From NCBI RefSeq assembly GCF_014898055.3, contig NW_023601104.1, forward strand, positions 79,777,106 through 79,841,105: DNA of 64,000 bases. The letters run 5' to 3'. Below are positions 24,431-36,815 of this stretch, piece after piece (positions within the stretch are counted from its first letter, which is position 1; each line of letters starts with the position of its first letter). The notes under the pieces were generated by a model. It was not told the origin of the DNA. It made no database searches and saw only the letters and a program-made list of their open reading frames with translations. The position numbers and the translations under genes are program-made. This DNA is from Talpa occidentalis. Its lineage: Eukaryota > Chordata > Mammalia > Eulipotyphla > Talpidae.

Positions 24431-25463
24431 TAAACAGCGACCTTGGTGTTTTTGGTGTGGGCAGTGTTTAATTAACCCCAAAGTGGTTTTTTATCTCTGA
24501 AATTATCCAAATGCACATCTGTGGAATAACCTCAGGGGAACCCACATCCATAAGCTATGGACTGGCCATGGCAGCCAGAATGGACACTGGTTTTCTTAGT
24601 GAACACAGCAAGTTGAAGAAGTCCCCCTGAACATGATCTCCTTCTAATAATCACCTCTGGCTCCCCTTCCCCCCATCACTGTTACCTAATAGGTCCCAAC
24701 ATCGAAAAGAGACATCAAATGGAGTGACAGTCTTAACTGGGAAGCTATGAATCATTGTCTTTTTCATTGGAATTAGTTGGTAGTTCCTTCCATAAAGGAT
24801 CAAAAAAAAATTCATTCTGTAGCCTTCAAAATAGTATGTAGAGCAAGGGCATTTATTTTTAATCACCAGTAGGTATTACTGGACACTTATCCAAAGCAAA
24901 AAAAAAAAAAAAAAGGCCTGGTCCACATTCTGGGGAAAAATTGTTGCTATGGTGGTCTCCCTAGTGCTATGTGTTCTCCCAGCTGTGAGTTGTGAAGGTA
25001 GCAGAACTGCACTGGGACACTTGTCACACCCCTGTACCTGCAACAGGAGAGGCTTAGTGTTCAAGCAAACTCATAAAAAGAAATCTAGGAAAAGTCACTT
25101 TCTACCCCTTTTCAACTGAAGAGCAAATAGTCTCTTCTAGAATGTGCTAGAATTTGTAGTTGAGAATTATCATTCAGTGGATCATACTGCAGAATATGTG
25201 CCCAGGTAAATCTGAGTTATTTTTATTCCATGGTGTTGATACACAACGATAAATGAACAAATAACCACTGGAAAAACAAGTTTGTTTTCTTCGAAAAGCA
25301 CTTGTATTCTATTGTCAAGTAGAGGAATGAATGTGTATTACATGACCTCATTTTCTTTGCAGCTTATGTGAGTATATTAAAAGCTAGTTTATTTTTTGTG
25401 TTTCTAAAGTTTTTTTTTGCCTTTATCCTTTTTTTTTTCTCTTTCACTTTTTTAGTGTCAGAT

Positions 25464-25480
25464 TCCTCCTCCTCCTCCTC
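25464..25480. repeat. (TCC)n microsatellite
   Basis: Nearly six uninterrupted tcc units in a pyrimidine-rich intronic stretch. Confidence 0.85.
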
Positions 25481-25940
25481 TTCTCTTTCAAGAACCGAAT
25501 CTCCTCTCCACCTGTTTGTGTCTTCTCATCTCCATTCTCACCCCAAACCCGACATCTTTGTGTGGTCCCCTGCAGCTCATTCATTCAGTGACCCCGGGCC
25601 CCGCCAGGAACCCTCTCTGTGTAAACATGGTTTATGGTTTTTTCCTTTCTTGTTAGATCTGCTTCTTTGCCTGATGTTTATTTTCTGATAATCTTCCTAA
25701 CTGATAAGCTGGATAGGAAACGCCATCAAATTTATCAGAGGGGAAAAAAAAATCTGGCTAATTTGGAAATCCAAAATCTGCTTGGGGCAGGAGACCTGAA
25801 TTTGTACCCATCGGTGCCCAAGTTCCCAGCTCCATTTTGAAAAATAAAGGAAATCTGTTTTGAGCAGACTGTTGCTCACTATTCTAGAATATTGCTTCTA
25901 GATCTCAGATACTTTTGTTCTTTCCTGGAGTTGATGTGAA

Positions 25941-25978
25941 GCATACAATTCCTATTTTTGCATACAATTCCTATTTTT
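25941..25978. repeat. 19-bp perfect tandem duplication
   Basis: gcatacaattcctattttt at 25941-25959 is repeated exactly at 25960-25978. Confidence 0.92.
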
Positions 25979-28900
25979 ACAAAAGGCAAGTTATAACATT
26001 GTACAAGTAATAATTTATTACTAAATATTTCTGGTATTCAATTTAGAAATTAATTCAACAAGCATATCATTGCCAAGCTAGTATCCTGAAGGTAATTGTA
26101 TTCCCGCTACAGCCACGGACACACATCCCAGGGTTGGGCCCGGGATCCGGGATTTATGAAATAGCCCTTCATGATTCCAGTGCCAGTGGGTTATGTGCTA
26201 CATTTTAAGAAACACTGCTAGAAATTATTTTTCTTTTTCAAGGAGGGAAAAAGTAGAATTTGTGTCATGAAATTAGGCAGGGACCCTGAACAGTATTTTA
26301 ATCTAATCTTGCTTTTAAATAATACAAACATTTTGAAAGTCTACTTGAGGATGTTCAGGTCTCTGGCAATGAAATTTAAAAAAAAAAAAAAAGATCCCTG
26401 TATTAAAATGTAACTCTGGTTGTAAAGTCCTTAAATAGGACCTAAATATGGCCTCACTGGGGAGTCCACCCTTCTCTTCTTTCACTCATTTATTTAATGT
26501 TGACTTTACTGACAGCATTGCCAGCAAATTTAAGCTCTGTATCCATGATTTATAAGGGCTCATCTTTATCCCAAATGCTCACCCATTTGCTGAACAAAAG
26601 CTCCCAAGGGGAGGAGCTGCCAGAAAGAATCCCAGCTCCGCAGACCTCATCTTTCAAGTGCAAGCCTGTGTGTTTAGCGCTTACACCTTGGCAGCACCGA
26701 AGTGAGGTTATCAGCGGAAGTAAATCATTCAAGTCAAACCAAGAATCACTCTGACCTTACTTATTTGCACATTAAGTCTTCTGAACTGTGCATAAATCCG
26801 GCCATCCCAGATTTATGGAATGGAAGATCAAAATAATGTTTATAAACTGCTTATGTTGTTTTTAAGCCACTTCTTAAAATAAATGTTTTCACTTAATACA
26901 ATGCCTCGGGGCAATCACCAACTTAGGATGCTCCAGAAAAAATAATTTTTACATTGGCTTTTGCCCAGGGATTTTTTTGTCTTAAGAAGGGATCTTCCTG
27001 TCCTGGAATAAGGTCATATGTTCCCACTGACCCTGTACAACGACTCCATCTCCCTCCCAGCCTTGCTAGTGTGGGTGGGGTTCCCTGAAGCCTTGTGTTC
27101 TTTGAAGGTTGGAGACCTGACTTTTCGATGAGGCACTTGCTATCCAATTAATTAGTAGATTGTTAGGGTACACATCAACCCACTGGGCTTCTGCTGATGA
27201 TGCAGTGTTCAATTATTTGACCTCCACGAAGCTTTGAATTCTCAGGGAATGCCCTGTCAGTAGAACCAAGTGTTCTAAGATGGAAACACCTAAGCATCTT
27301 CCCCCCCCCCCCATAGATACAAAATTTACAGAAGTGGAAAACATACCATATATGACCGACACATGTAGAATTTCTTCATTAAACTAGTAGCTAATTTGAA
27401 TCCCACTCTTTCTGATAGTACAGAAGAACAGATAGCCAGACCTGAAGTTTTTGAATGTCTCCCTCCAATCCTTTGACTTCATAGGGATGAAAACTAGCCC
27501 AACCCTACAAAACTCATGGAATCATGATTAGGGGTAATAGTTGGGAAGATTTGAAAACTACTTCTTTGATTATTTTTCTCTTCCTTTTGGAATTTCCTGC
27601 CCTAGAAACAAAACATGAGATGAATTAGTCTGTTTTCATGTGCTGGGTGAGCCTTTAAACAGAGGGGAATGCCCAGTTGGCCTTTCTTTGGTTAAAAAAA
27701 AAAGAAAGAAAAATCTTTGTTAGTGGAAAACATGTGTCATTCTTGACTCGAGGTCTCATTCCAGACAGCCAGACTTACAGTTGGAAGATTATTAGAACCC
27801 TCTTTGCTTTTTTAGCCTTAATTTTGATTTTTCAAATGTTTTGTTTCTTGGTTTTAATTTTTGGTTTGATTTGTTGTTCCAAGGCAACTCTCCAGAAGCA
27901 TTCTTTCATGGTTTTCCCTCCCTATTTTCAGTTAGTAAGTAGCTTACCAATCTCTCTATTAACCTTTCGGAGGGCCTCCAGAGCCACGCTTCCTTGCACC
28001 ACGGAGCGTGTGTCGTGATTATTGGTTGTTGGGAATGTTGACATGGTGTGGACGTTGAGCTGTGGCCTGCTTGCCCACCCTGCCCCCTGCGGTCACCTCT
28101 CCCGAGATTCTAACGCGTTTCACCACCGCTTGGGTTCGAGTGCTGAGGAGGCAGTACCGGTCTGGGAAGGACTACAGTGGAAGGCACTGCAGGAAAAGCT
28201 CCCCAGCTGGGTCATCTGTAAATTTTCAGGAGAGGGAACCAGTTGAATCTTGAGATTCCTTTCTAGTTCACCATTATTGCTACATAGAAAAGCAACTTGA
28301 ATAATTTTCCAAAAAGGAATCAAATAAACATTAACCATAAACTAGACCTACCAAAATATAAGGGACACTAAGCAGTCCTCTGGCTGGAGGACCCAGGGTG
28401 CGGGGGTATTTTTTGAGGCATGCGTGAATTAGCCCATTTTCCCAAAGGCTGTTCCTTTGCCCGCTGATTCTCTCGGGTCAAATATTTTTGGGAAATGTCA
28501 ATAGTACTTCTCCCTCTTAGAGAGTCACAGTTCAAATTAGTGCCTAAAGGCTCTGAGAAGTGCTGAAACTTAAAAAATTCAAGACTCTCTTAACTTTTGA
28601 GTCCATGTTCCCAAGCTGATTCCATCATTTCCTCCCACTTCGGAATCAGTGTCCCATGGACAACACTTTGGGAAACACGGCGTCAGGTATGGCAACGCTG
28701 TGAATTCGAGTCATCTGAGCCCTACTGCCTGCGGGAAACGCACCCCTCATGGGATTGATGTCCCCTCTGAAGTCCAGCGTGGCCTAGATGAGACCTTATT
28801 TCTGGCTCTAAAAAGTCTGCAGTAGGAAAGAGACATGTTTGGTATTGTCATCACATTAGGGTTCTTCAGGGAAAAGAGGTTTCCCTGCCAGGGTCCTTTT

Positions 28901-29049
28901 AGCTCTTTAGGTACATTAAAAAGGTTTGATTTTCAGAAAGTCGGGTTACATTTAAATCTTCAAACAGCCCTTAGTTAAAGTGAGGTTCGACGCGGTTATA
29001 CAAGCGTCTTCACTATTTCCATAGAAACAGTTCCCACCCTCAGAGGTCA

Positions 29050-29150
29050 GGAAACCAGGGTGCCAGGGTCAGCTCTACAGAGAAGTCCAAGCAACTCACT
29101 TGAACTCTCCTTGGGCCTTGGTTTCCTCACCTGCAAAAACAGAGGTTGGC
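29050..29150 (+). repeat. MIR fragment
   Basis: Sense MIR 3' half: caactcacttgaactctcct, gggccttggtttcctcacc, tgcaaaaacagagg. Confidence 0.6.
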
Positions 29151-30039
29151 TTGTTACAGTCAGAGGATGCTTGACGACACTGTGGCCAGCGAGAGAGGCC
29201 AGACAAAAAAACCAGTGTTCCCCAAATTCCGTTACCTAGTGATGTCATAGCACAGACTGTGAGTGCCCTGCAGAGGCAGTAAGAAGTCCAGCCGCCCCGG
29301 CTCCTCTTGCACCACGCCCTCCTGAATGGCTGTGCCAGAGGATGGAGGATCACACACCCTCCGTGACACCTGCCCCAGCCCTGCCCTTCTGAAGGAACAC
29401 GGGCACCCCCATTTGTGTGCTCTGCCCATCATCACTTTGGAGGAGACTGTGGCACTGTTACTCTCTCTTCCCCAAGAACGAGCTAAAATCAGGACTGCAT
29501 CTGGGCTACCTGGCTCTATCGTGTCACTAGTTCTGTTCTCTTCAGAAATGCAAAACGGGGAGAAGAGAATAAACAGGTCAATGAAAACACTCACCTCCCA
29601 AATGAAATAAGCTTCACAAATAGACCCAAGGTAGTACTATTTTCTCTTCCCATCATGGCTAGCTAGCATTTTCTAATATTCAAAAATGTATATAATAATT
29701 AGGAAGGGCCTGGCCAGTTAGCTGCTGTATTTCGCCTCTGCTTTTCCTTGATACAACAATTTCTCTTTTTTAATCTACATATGAAAAAGTTACTTCCATG
29801 GTAAACCCCCACTGCTTTTGGTGGATGACAATTTAAAAAGTCCAGCCCTAGTGATTCAAGTGTGACCTTTTCTTGCTGTTTTAATTTAATTCAAATTAAT
29901 TTCATGAAATTGGCCTTGATCTGCCCTGTGGCCTTTAAACAAGAGTGAGTGGGTTTTAGGAGACGGACAAGTCAATGGTGGACAAAATGGGATTTTAGGA
30001 GATGAACAATTCTGCACTCAGGTCCAAGCGATATGTGTC

Positions 30040-30130
30040 CGGCAATTAGAAATCGCCCAAACCTGGGAGGCTTTTTCTACGTGCCCCTTCCGAGGCCCAC
30101 ACGTCCTCCTGCAGATGGAAGGGGCTTCAG
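30040..30130. mobile_element. MER5-type hAT fragment
   Basis: Contains caattagaaatcgcccaaac, ctgggaggctttttctacgt and gaggcccac, resembling one arm of MER5-like elements. Short and diverged. Confidence 0.4.
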
Positions 30131-33100
30131 TCTGGAGAAAGACAGGCTTAGTGAATGCTCAGGGTAGGGTGAGGACAGAGCACAAATGCCCAAGTGTAGT
30201 CCTCCAGCAGGTACTGTCTCTAGCCTGAGCTCAGCGCTCCTCTGACCACTGGCGCGTCCCGCATGCGTGTGACCAGCTTCCCTTCACGTGGTCCTCGCGA
30301 CAGCTGGCCTGCCCACCCCGCATGCCCACCGGCGACCATCAGCCCGGGCTCTCCCTGCCTTCCCAAAAGCTTGCCCTGGAAAGAACTTTCCCCTTTCTGC
30401 AGAAGACACATTTCGTCAGGTCTCAGCTGTGCTTAGCAGTCTGTTAAAGTCGTTTGGAAATTGTGATCTCGTCTTGGGGCCTTGGGTGTGGCTGTCCTGA
30501 TGTACTTGGTGTCTCAATCTCTTTTTCACTCAGTGAAAAAGGGGAGTATCTGACTAGAATGGTGACCGAGGTGTCTGTCAGAAGAGCCCACCAGCAGGAG
30601 GCCTGGAGGTCACTGGGAGTTGGGTGGGACCAGGGCGTCCCTGACAGCCCCCGCAGCCGCACCTGCTCAGCTGGTGGCTTGCACCTGAGAGGGAGGTGGC
30701 AGCTCTCAGGGAATCAGCCTCCTCAGAAAAGCGGGGCCACCACCCTGACAAAGACAGGGATTGCCCTAAGGGGCGGGGGGGTTGCCACCAAAATTTTTTT
30801 TTAATGGTAAATACAGAAAATGGTCTAATATGAGGCTTGAAGTATGAGAGGAGTCACCTGTCTCCTCCCCATTCAGAAACTAAGGGACAGGCTTGATGGG
30901 CTCCTCAGCCCCCTCCCTTGGGATCTCGAGGCCAGGCAGCAGGTGTGAGGAGGTTGCAGGCAGCCAGCAGTTTGCAGCACTGGCTGATTTGCTTTCAAGC
31001 CCTGTCATGAGAAATTCTTCTGTTAAACATGAAACACTGAAGCAGCTCTCTGGCAGAATGCTTAGTCATCCCCATGGCGGTTTAGGATTCAGGGTCTTTA
31101 AGAGGTAGAACTGCCACTTTTTTCCCCTTAATTGTTTTGGGGGCACTGCTTCTAAGAAAGGGAAGTGGAATAAACTCTATTGACAGATAATGTTGCATCA
31201 TTTCGGGACTGAGGGGAATAGTGCACAGTCATTGCCGTGGTGATCCCTGTGTGCTGGGGCCTAGAGAGGCTCCACTTCCTCAGGAAGATGCAGGGAGGCA
31301 GGTATCTGAGAATGTGGGTGTCGAGCAGAGAAATGGGCCGTGGGGTACAGCCACATGCTCTGTCATGCTCCCTTCTTCATGCACATGAGACCTCTGGGTT
31401 AATTCTCTGGGACTGAGAGACCAGAGTAAACACGAGTGGCCATGTCTACTGATGTGCCTTTGGTGGAGACTTCTTCACACCTCACCTAACACGGCCGTCC
31501 TTGTTCCTGGGCCCTGGTGCTTGCCACCTCTACGGGCCGGCAGGGTTTCATCTGAAATCTAGTTCATCTCCTACAAGTTTTGAAGACAGGAGCGGAGAGG
31601 GGAGGTGGGGGTCCCTCCGACTAGGGCCACTGGTTACCTAATGCCACCAGAACAGTCAAAGGATGGCTGGAATGTGAATATAGGCCACGAATTCAGTGAC
31701 TGGCTTGTGAAGAGAGAGTCATCAACCCAACCAAGCCACGTAACTTATTGTGCCTTTTTCTTAAGAAAATGATCAACTGAGATTCCTTTTGCTGGTAAAT
31801 GAGGGTTCATCTGTGATCACCACATTTGAGGTCGATGTGAAATTCACCACAGGTGTTGTACTTTGGAAAAAGGATTTTTGGAAAGATTTGAACTTTAAAG
31901 GCAACTCCAGCTGGCTGTGACAGTGTCCTACTTAGGCGGTTTCTCGGCAGCTTCAGCTTATGCTAGCGTGTGGGTCAGAATCCTGGAAGGCTTCCTGAGT
32001 CAGTGGCCTTGGCTCCTGGTCCTCCGGACCTCGGGGGATGCCTCTCCATTTCCTTCCCCCTCTTAGACCCCCATATACATGGTGGTCCCAGGAAAACCCA
32101 GATGAACACCCCGGTTCTTCCAGGGACACTTTCCCTTGTATCAGGTGTCCAAGAGGGCATTTTCTCTTGGGCTCAGGGTGGGAGGAACAGAAAGCAGTCA
32201 GCTGGAGGAAATACCGCACTCAGCTCCAGGGCAGCTCCTGCCCCCTGGACCATTTGGGCAATTAGGTCACTGAACTGGGGTCCGATTTTAGGGCGTGCTC
32301 ACACCTGCCTGTGACAGCTTTTGGTTGAGTTGGTTTGCAGCGGCTTTGCCCTGTGATTCAGGAACACGGTGGACAGCTGCTGCTCAGCCCTCGGGGTTGC
32401 TACAGCGATAAGTGCTTCTTGAATTAACATGATAAATAAGACATGCACAACAGCCGGGCACTTTCCCCGGGCTGCCTGTCGAACCTGATTATTTGCAGGC
32501 TTATTTTCCAGAGTCTGGATTTCAAATTGGAAATAAGTCTTAAGTTCTTCCCTCTAATTCCTTTTTTCAAGCTTCCATTTGCCCATTTCGGGCAGTAATC
32601 CTGTTCACCCTACATACACATTAGGAACACATTTGCTTTGGTAAGAAAAAGAAAAGGTGCTTTAAAAACATGTTGGTTAGAACTAGCATTTCTAGTTGTT
32701 TATCTCCGTAAGTCAAAACCCAATATCTGTGTTGGTGCCTAACCATTTCAGTCTTAAGAAACAGTAAGATACAATTATTTTGATTGATTTTTTAAATCAG
32801 ATATTGCCATTCTGAATCACAATAATTGTCCTTTTTCCTCCAAATTTCACCTAATCCAGTAGAATAATTTGAATAGTCATAGCTGATATTAAATGTTGAA
32901 TAATTGTACCAATACTGTTAGTCACCTGCTGTTATTAAATATCTGAATCCTCTAATATTCCTAGTTCAGTATAGAAAGGGTCTGTGCTCTTGTGAATGTG
33001 TATAAGAAGGGATTGGCTAGGTAGGAAAAAATTACCTCTGATAAACCTTAGTCACCCTCCATATGTAAGTGGGGGGTTATATACATGATGGGGGTGTCAC

Positions 33101-33514
33101 TCATGGAGGTACATGTGCTGCTACATGGCAGCCACACTGAGGAAGCCTTGAAACAGTGGCTTCTGAGCCAACGGTTAATGAAGGAGGGTAGAACATACAG
33201 ATGTGCCCCCAAAAGGGACCACTCTCTTCCAAACTTCATACAGTGACAGAGTGACTGGCGGAAGTCAGCCAGCCAGTTCACGAGCACTCACCAGCTGCAG
33301 TGAGCCTAGTACTGTCAGTCCCTGAAAATGCCTAAATGGAAGACCTGGCTTCCCTATTCTAGGAGAGAGACAGCTGCCTCCACTGTAACAGAACTGTGTG
33401 GCCTGTGCAGTGGTGACCTCCCCACAGGGTGTTGGAGCACTGGTCTGGCTTTATAGGGGAGCACAGGGAGAAGGGACTGAAGACCCACAGCAGCCTGCCA
33501 GAGGGGAGTCAAGA

Positions 33515-33690
33515 GGCCAGATTTGGGTCAGGTTGGAGCTTGAGTCTTGCTTTGTCCCCTGCAGGGCTGTAGACTTTGGGTCAGTTACATAACTTTATTA
33601 AATCTCATTTATGGCATCTAAACAGCACAGACAACGTGTTAAAGATTAAATGACATAACACTTGAGGCACTGGGACAGGTGTGTTGTCTA
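33515..33690 (+). repeat. MIR
   Basis: Sense MIR: gacttt gggtcagttacata, actttattaaatctcattta, gttaaagattaaatgacata, cttgaggcactgggacagg in consensus order. Confidence 0.7.
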
Positions 33691-34265
33691 AGCAGGTGAC
33701 CACCACTGCCGTCACCACCACCACCATGTGCCAGATCTTCTTCACAGGAAACATTATGTGGAGAATTAATTAAAGGAGAAGGAATTTGCCAGTAGTTCTG
33801 ATTCATGTGTTGGTGGACCACATAAAATAGTTCACTCAAAAAGTAAAATTAGCTCCTCCAAAAGTCAGATACTAACTATCTCCTTGTAGCAAAGGAACCA
33901 TGGAACCTCATAGAAAAACCTAGTAGAACCTAGAAGAATTTTTCCACAGCAGTGGATTGTTGTCATTTTTAAATGAATTAATAACTATTTTAACTATGTC
34001 TCAGTTTTGATTTCTAATGTGTTAAATATACAATCCATGTAAACAGACTCCCTTTAGGGCTCTTAGTAACTTTTTGGAGTCTAAAGGGCTTCTGAGACCC
34101 AGAGTTTCAGAACCACTGTTCTAAAGAACAAGATCTTCTTGGAACTCTGCCCCCCAGATCCTTGGGCGGCAAGGTAGGAGCGGTCCAGTGGCTGGCAAGT
34201 GGAGACTGAGCCGAAGGGTTTCCTTGACTAGATGCTAGAAACAGCTGCTTCCTGTCTCTCCAGGC

Positions 34266-34425
34266 CAGCAGGCCTCAGACTTGCTGCACATTGGAACCAC
34301 CTTGACAATGATCAAAGCAATGCCCGACACCCCCAGGAAGATCCAGGGGCCTGGGGTATGGCTATGACGTCATGACTTTTCAATCCCCAGTGATTCCAAT
34401 GCCAAGTCAAGGCTGACAGCCATTG
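34266..34425. mobile_element. MER5A-type hAT non-autonomous DNA transposon
   Basis: Contains cctcagacttgctgcacatt, ggaaccacctt, gatccaggggcctggggtat, ccagtgattccaatgcc and a terminal ctgacagccattg, with the mirrored layout of MER5A. Confidence 0.65.
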
Positions 34426-36076
34426 TTCACCGTGGTCAGTGAGAGGAAGAGCTGGCAACAGCCACCTCCAGATGACTCGTTTGTAGAACTGTCAGTCACT
34501 GTTAAGACCCTCAAGGAAAGCATTTCAGGCCCTTTGTTGCCAATATTAAACTGTTACTTTTCCCATAAAATGATTAAAAACAAGACCCAAAAAAAATCGA
34601 CAGCAGTGTAAGCATGTTGCTGTTCAGCTTTTTTTTAAGTCGTCGGAACCACTTTGTCTAAGCACAGGTCAGTCCTCAAGGAACAGCAGAGGCTCCTGCT
34701 CCCCTGCCTGCGACTGCCGGCCATTAGCATCTCTCAGCTGGGCCTCGTGGCCCTCCTCCCGCTGCCACGTTCCCTCTGGAGACTACTTGGTCCTCCCGCA
34801 GCAGCTCCTCCTCTTTTTGCGGGTGCTTGTGGGCACAGTCTGTGTGGAGTAGCCCCAGAAGGTGGATCCCAGTCTAGCTCCCATCCACCTCCCATAATCA
34901 CCTCCACAATCCCCACCGGGGGACTCAGGTGTGTTTCGAGCAAGCTGTGTTACCTTCATGTGGAAACAGTCAAAACACAATATGGGTGGCGAGTCTGTTG
35001 CTGCAAATACTCTTAAAATGAATAAATTATGGAACACTTCAAAACCCAACAGGAATTATTTTTATGCTCACAGTTATGTCTTACCCACCATAGAATGGAT
35101 CCAATGTCTTGGAGTATCAGCATTTGTCCTTAAGTATTGTCATCCTTCTAAGCCTCACGCAGGCTGGTAGTCAGCACTCTCCTTTGCCACTCACCGTGCT
35201 GGGGTGTTTATCTCCACAGTCAACTTTGTGGTGAATTATCAGCTAGAATGTTGCTGGTAAATATAAATATCAATTTATATGTTGAAATCTCTGAGAATCC
35301 TGCTCTGGGTTCTGGAACCATGTCTCCCAAGGTGAATGTTGGAAAGAGGGGAGATGCTTGTGGAAGGAGGTAGTCCCTGGTCATCGGACCTCAGAAGGAA
35401 GCCATATGACTCCGACTTGAAGTGCTTTTCCCCAGTGCTTTGGTAGTGGGTGTGCTCTGTCTGCTCCTTCCTGGGCCTCGTGGGCCAACGGGGTGTGTGG
35501 GGTGTGGGGTGGTGTCGGCTGATGCACCTCTGAGTCGCAGGAGTCTCTGCTCTCTGCTGCAACCCTCTCCCACTGGCCAAGTCTGCCCTAAGACTAGACA
35601 TCTGCTTTCACGCAGGACATGAGTGTGCTTGTACCACAGCTTGAAATCCTATCCTGGAACATGGTCCCCATTCTAGGGGTGTTGCCGCCTCAAAGGCCAG
35701 GTGAAGGAAATGGGAAGTTAAGAGGTTTGTCTTGAGAATGGCGCCCCATCTTCCCTTTGTTTCCAGGTCCAGGCCCCAACAGGGGCACATTGGAACCCCC
35801 TTTGTAGAACATCAGCTTGCCCTGTTTCAGCACAGGTGCCATAATGGCACCCCTGTACCCCACTGACTCCCATCCCCCACTCCCATTTTCAGCTGAGTCT
35901 GGGAGGGGCATGTAGCATAGCGTGTGCTCTGTGTGTTAACTGAAAGATTAACTGAAGCAAAGGGTGGAAACTGAGGCCCCAGGCCATATGACTGTCTGTA
36001 TTTCTTTATGGGCAATAAAATGTAGAGGTGTCGTGGGGGAGGGGTGTGTGTCCAGCTTGAGCTCGTGTCTGTGTGT

Positions 36077-36095
36077 GGGTAGGGTGTTGGGAGGG
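36077..36095 (+). promoter_or_regulatory. G-quadruplex motif upstream of exon acceptor
   Basis: GGGTAGGGTGTTGGGAGGG: four runs of three G with loops of 2, 4 and 1 bases on the transcribed-RNA strand, 55 nt before the exon at 36151. More G-runs flank it on both sides (36036-36108). It lies just upstream of a candidate branch site ctgat at 36123-36127. A role in splicing of the next exon is inference. Confidence 0.6.
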
Positions 36096-36150
36096 TGGTT
36101 GGTTGGGTCTGTCCTTTCACCCCTGATGCCATTCTCTTAAAAACTCACAG

Positions 36151-36291
36151 GCTCTGTCCATGCCACGTCAGTAGCAGCCTCAAGAGTGGAGCAGGCACTG
36201 TCGGAAGTGGCGTCATCTCTGCAGAGCAGTGCCCCCAAGCACGGCCCACTACACCCCTGGATGACACTGGCACAGATCTGGCTCCACGCAG
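36151..36291 (+). CDS. TTC7B: TTC7B exon (third visible in window)
   Basis: Coding exon of 141 bp. The first GC completes Gly, and the frame continues SVHATSVAASRVEQALSEV, ASSLQSSAPKHGPLHPW, MTLAQIWLHA, ending in G for the next Ala codon. The first part finishes the Ser-rich linker and includes a predicted amphipathic helix (RVEQALSEVASSLQ). The last part (PWMTLAQIWLHA) is helix A of a TPR whose helix B is in the next exon. Both borders are phase 1, so skipping would remove 47 codons in frame. The acceptor (ttaaaaactcacag) has a purine-interrupted tract and the donor (gtacat) is suboptimal, so both sites look weak. His in PKHGP differs from human Gln as I remember it. Confidence 0.93.
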
Positions 36292-36714
36292 GTACATCTC
36301 TGCCCCCACCAAGGAATCTCTTCCCCCACTCCCCAACCAGCCGCTGTGCCAGAGGCTGTAGGATCTAGTGGGCACTTCTTACTTATACAGGCACCTGTCC
36401 CCTAGAGGTGTTGACCACTATGGTTCATGAGGGGCAATCAACGCTCTGGCAACCCCGCACCTCAGTGTGACTGCTCCCTTGTGGCCATCCTGAGTCCCTT
36501 GGGGTCTCCGTACCCTGACCCAGAACAGGTGTTGGGAAAGATTTTCTGAATTGGACTCTAAGGAACTCAGGAGCTCGCTGTGGGGGTGCAGGTCTGTGCT
36601 GCCACAGGGGCTGAGCGCTCCACCCCAGGCTTCTTGGTAGGATGCAGCTTCGCGTGGTGTCTGGGCGCCTGCAGCGTGGCATCCCATCTCTGCTGCTCAA
36701 CAGAAATATAGACA

Positions 36715-36815
36715 TGATCATTAGCTTCCCATTCAGCCTCAGTTTCCTCATCTGTACAGTGGGGTGAATAGCAAGCACTTGTCGCCTAGGGGCGGTGAGC
36801 ACAGCCTGGCACTGA
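36715..36815 (+). repeat. MIR fragment
   Basis: Sense MIR 3' half: cagcctcagtttcctcatct, gtacagtggggtgaatagca, cacagcctggcactgagctc. Confidence 0.75.

Larger units (their letters stand above)
21499..36150 (+). other. TTC7B: Intron between second and third visible exons
   Basis: 14652 bp, gtgaga...aactcacag. Holds small tandem duplications at 21.9 and 25.9 kb, an L1M 3' fragment at 24.2 kb, MIR pieces at 29.1 and 33.5 kb, and MER5A-type elements at 30.1 and 34.3 kb. Long stretches (22.1-24.1, 26.2-29.0, 30.2-33.5, 34.5-36.0 kb) have no feature I can name; AT-rich blocks near 29.9 and 32.4 kb look candidate-conserved. The last 120 bp are G-rich. Confidence 0.88.

Noticed and set aside
27301..27312. 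C12 homopolymer
   Set aside because: A simple run with no associated structure; may also be a sequencing-sensitive length.
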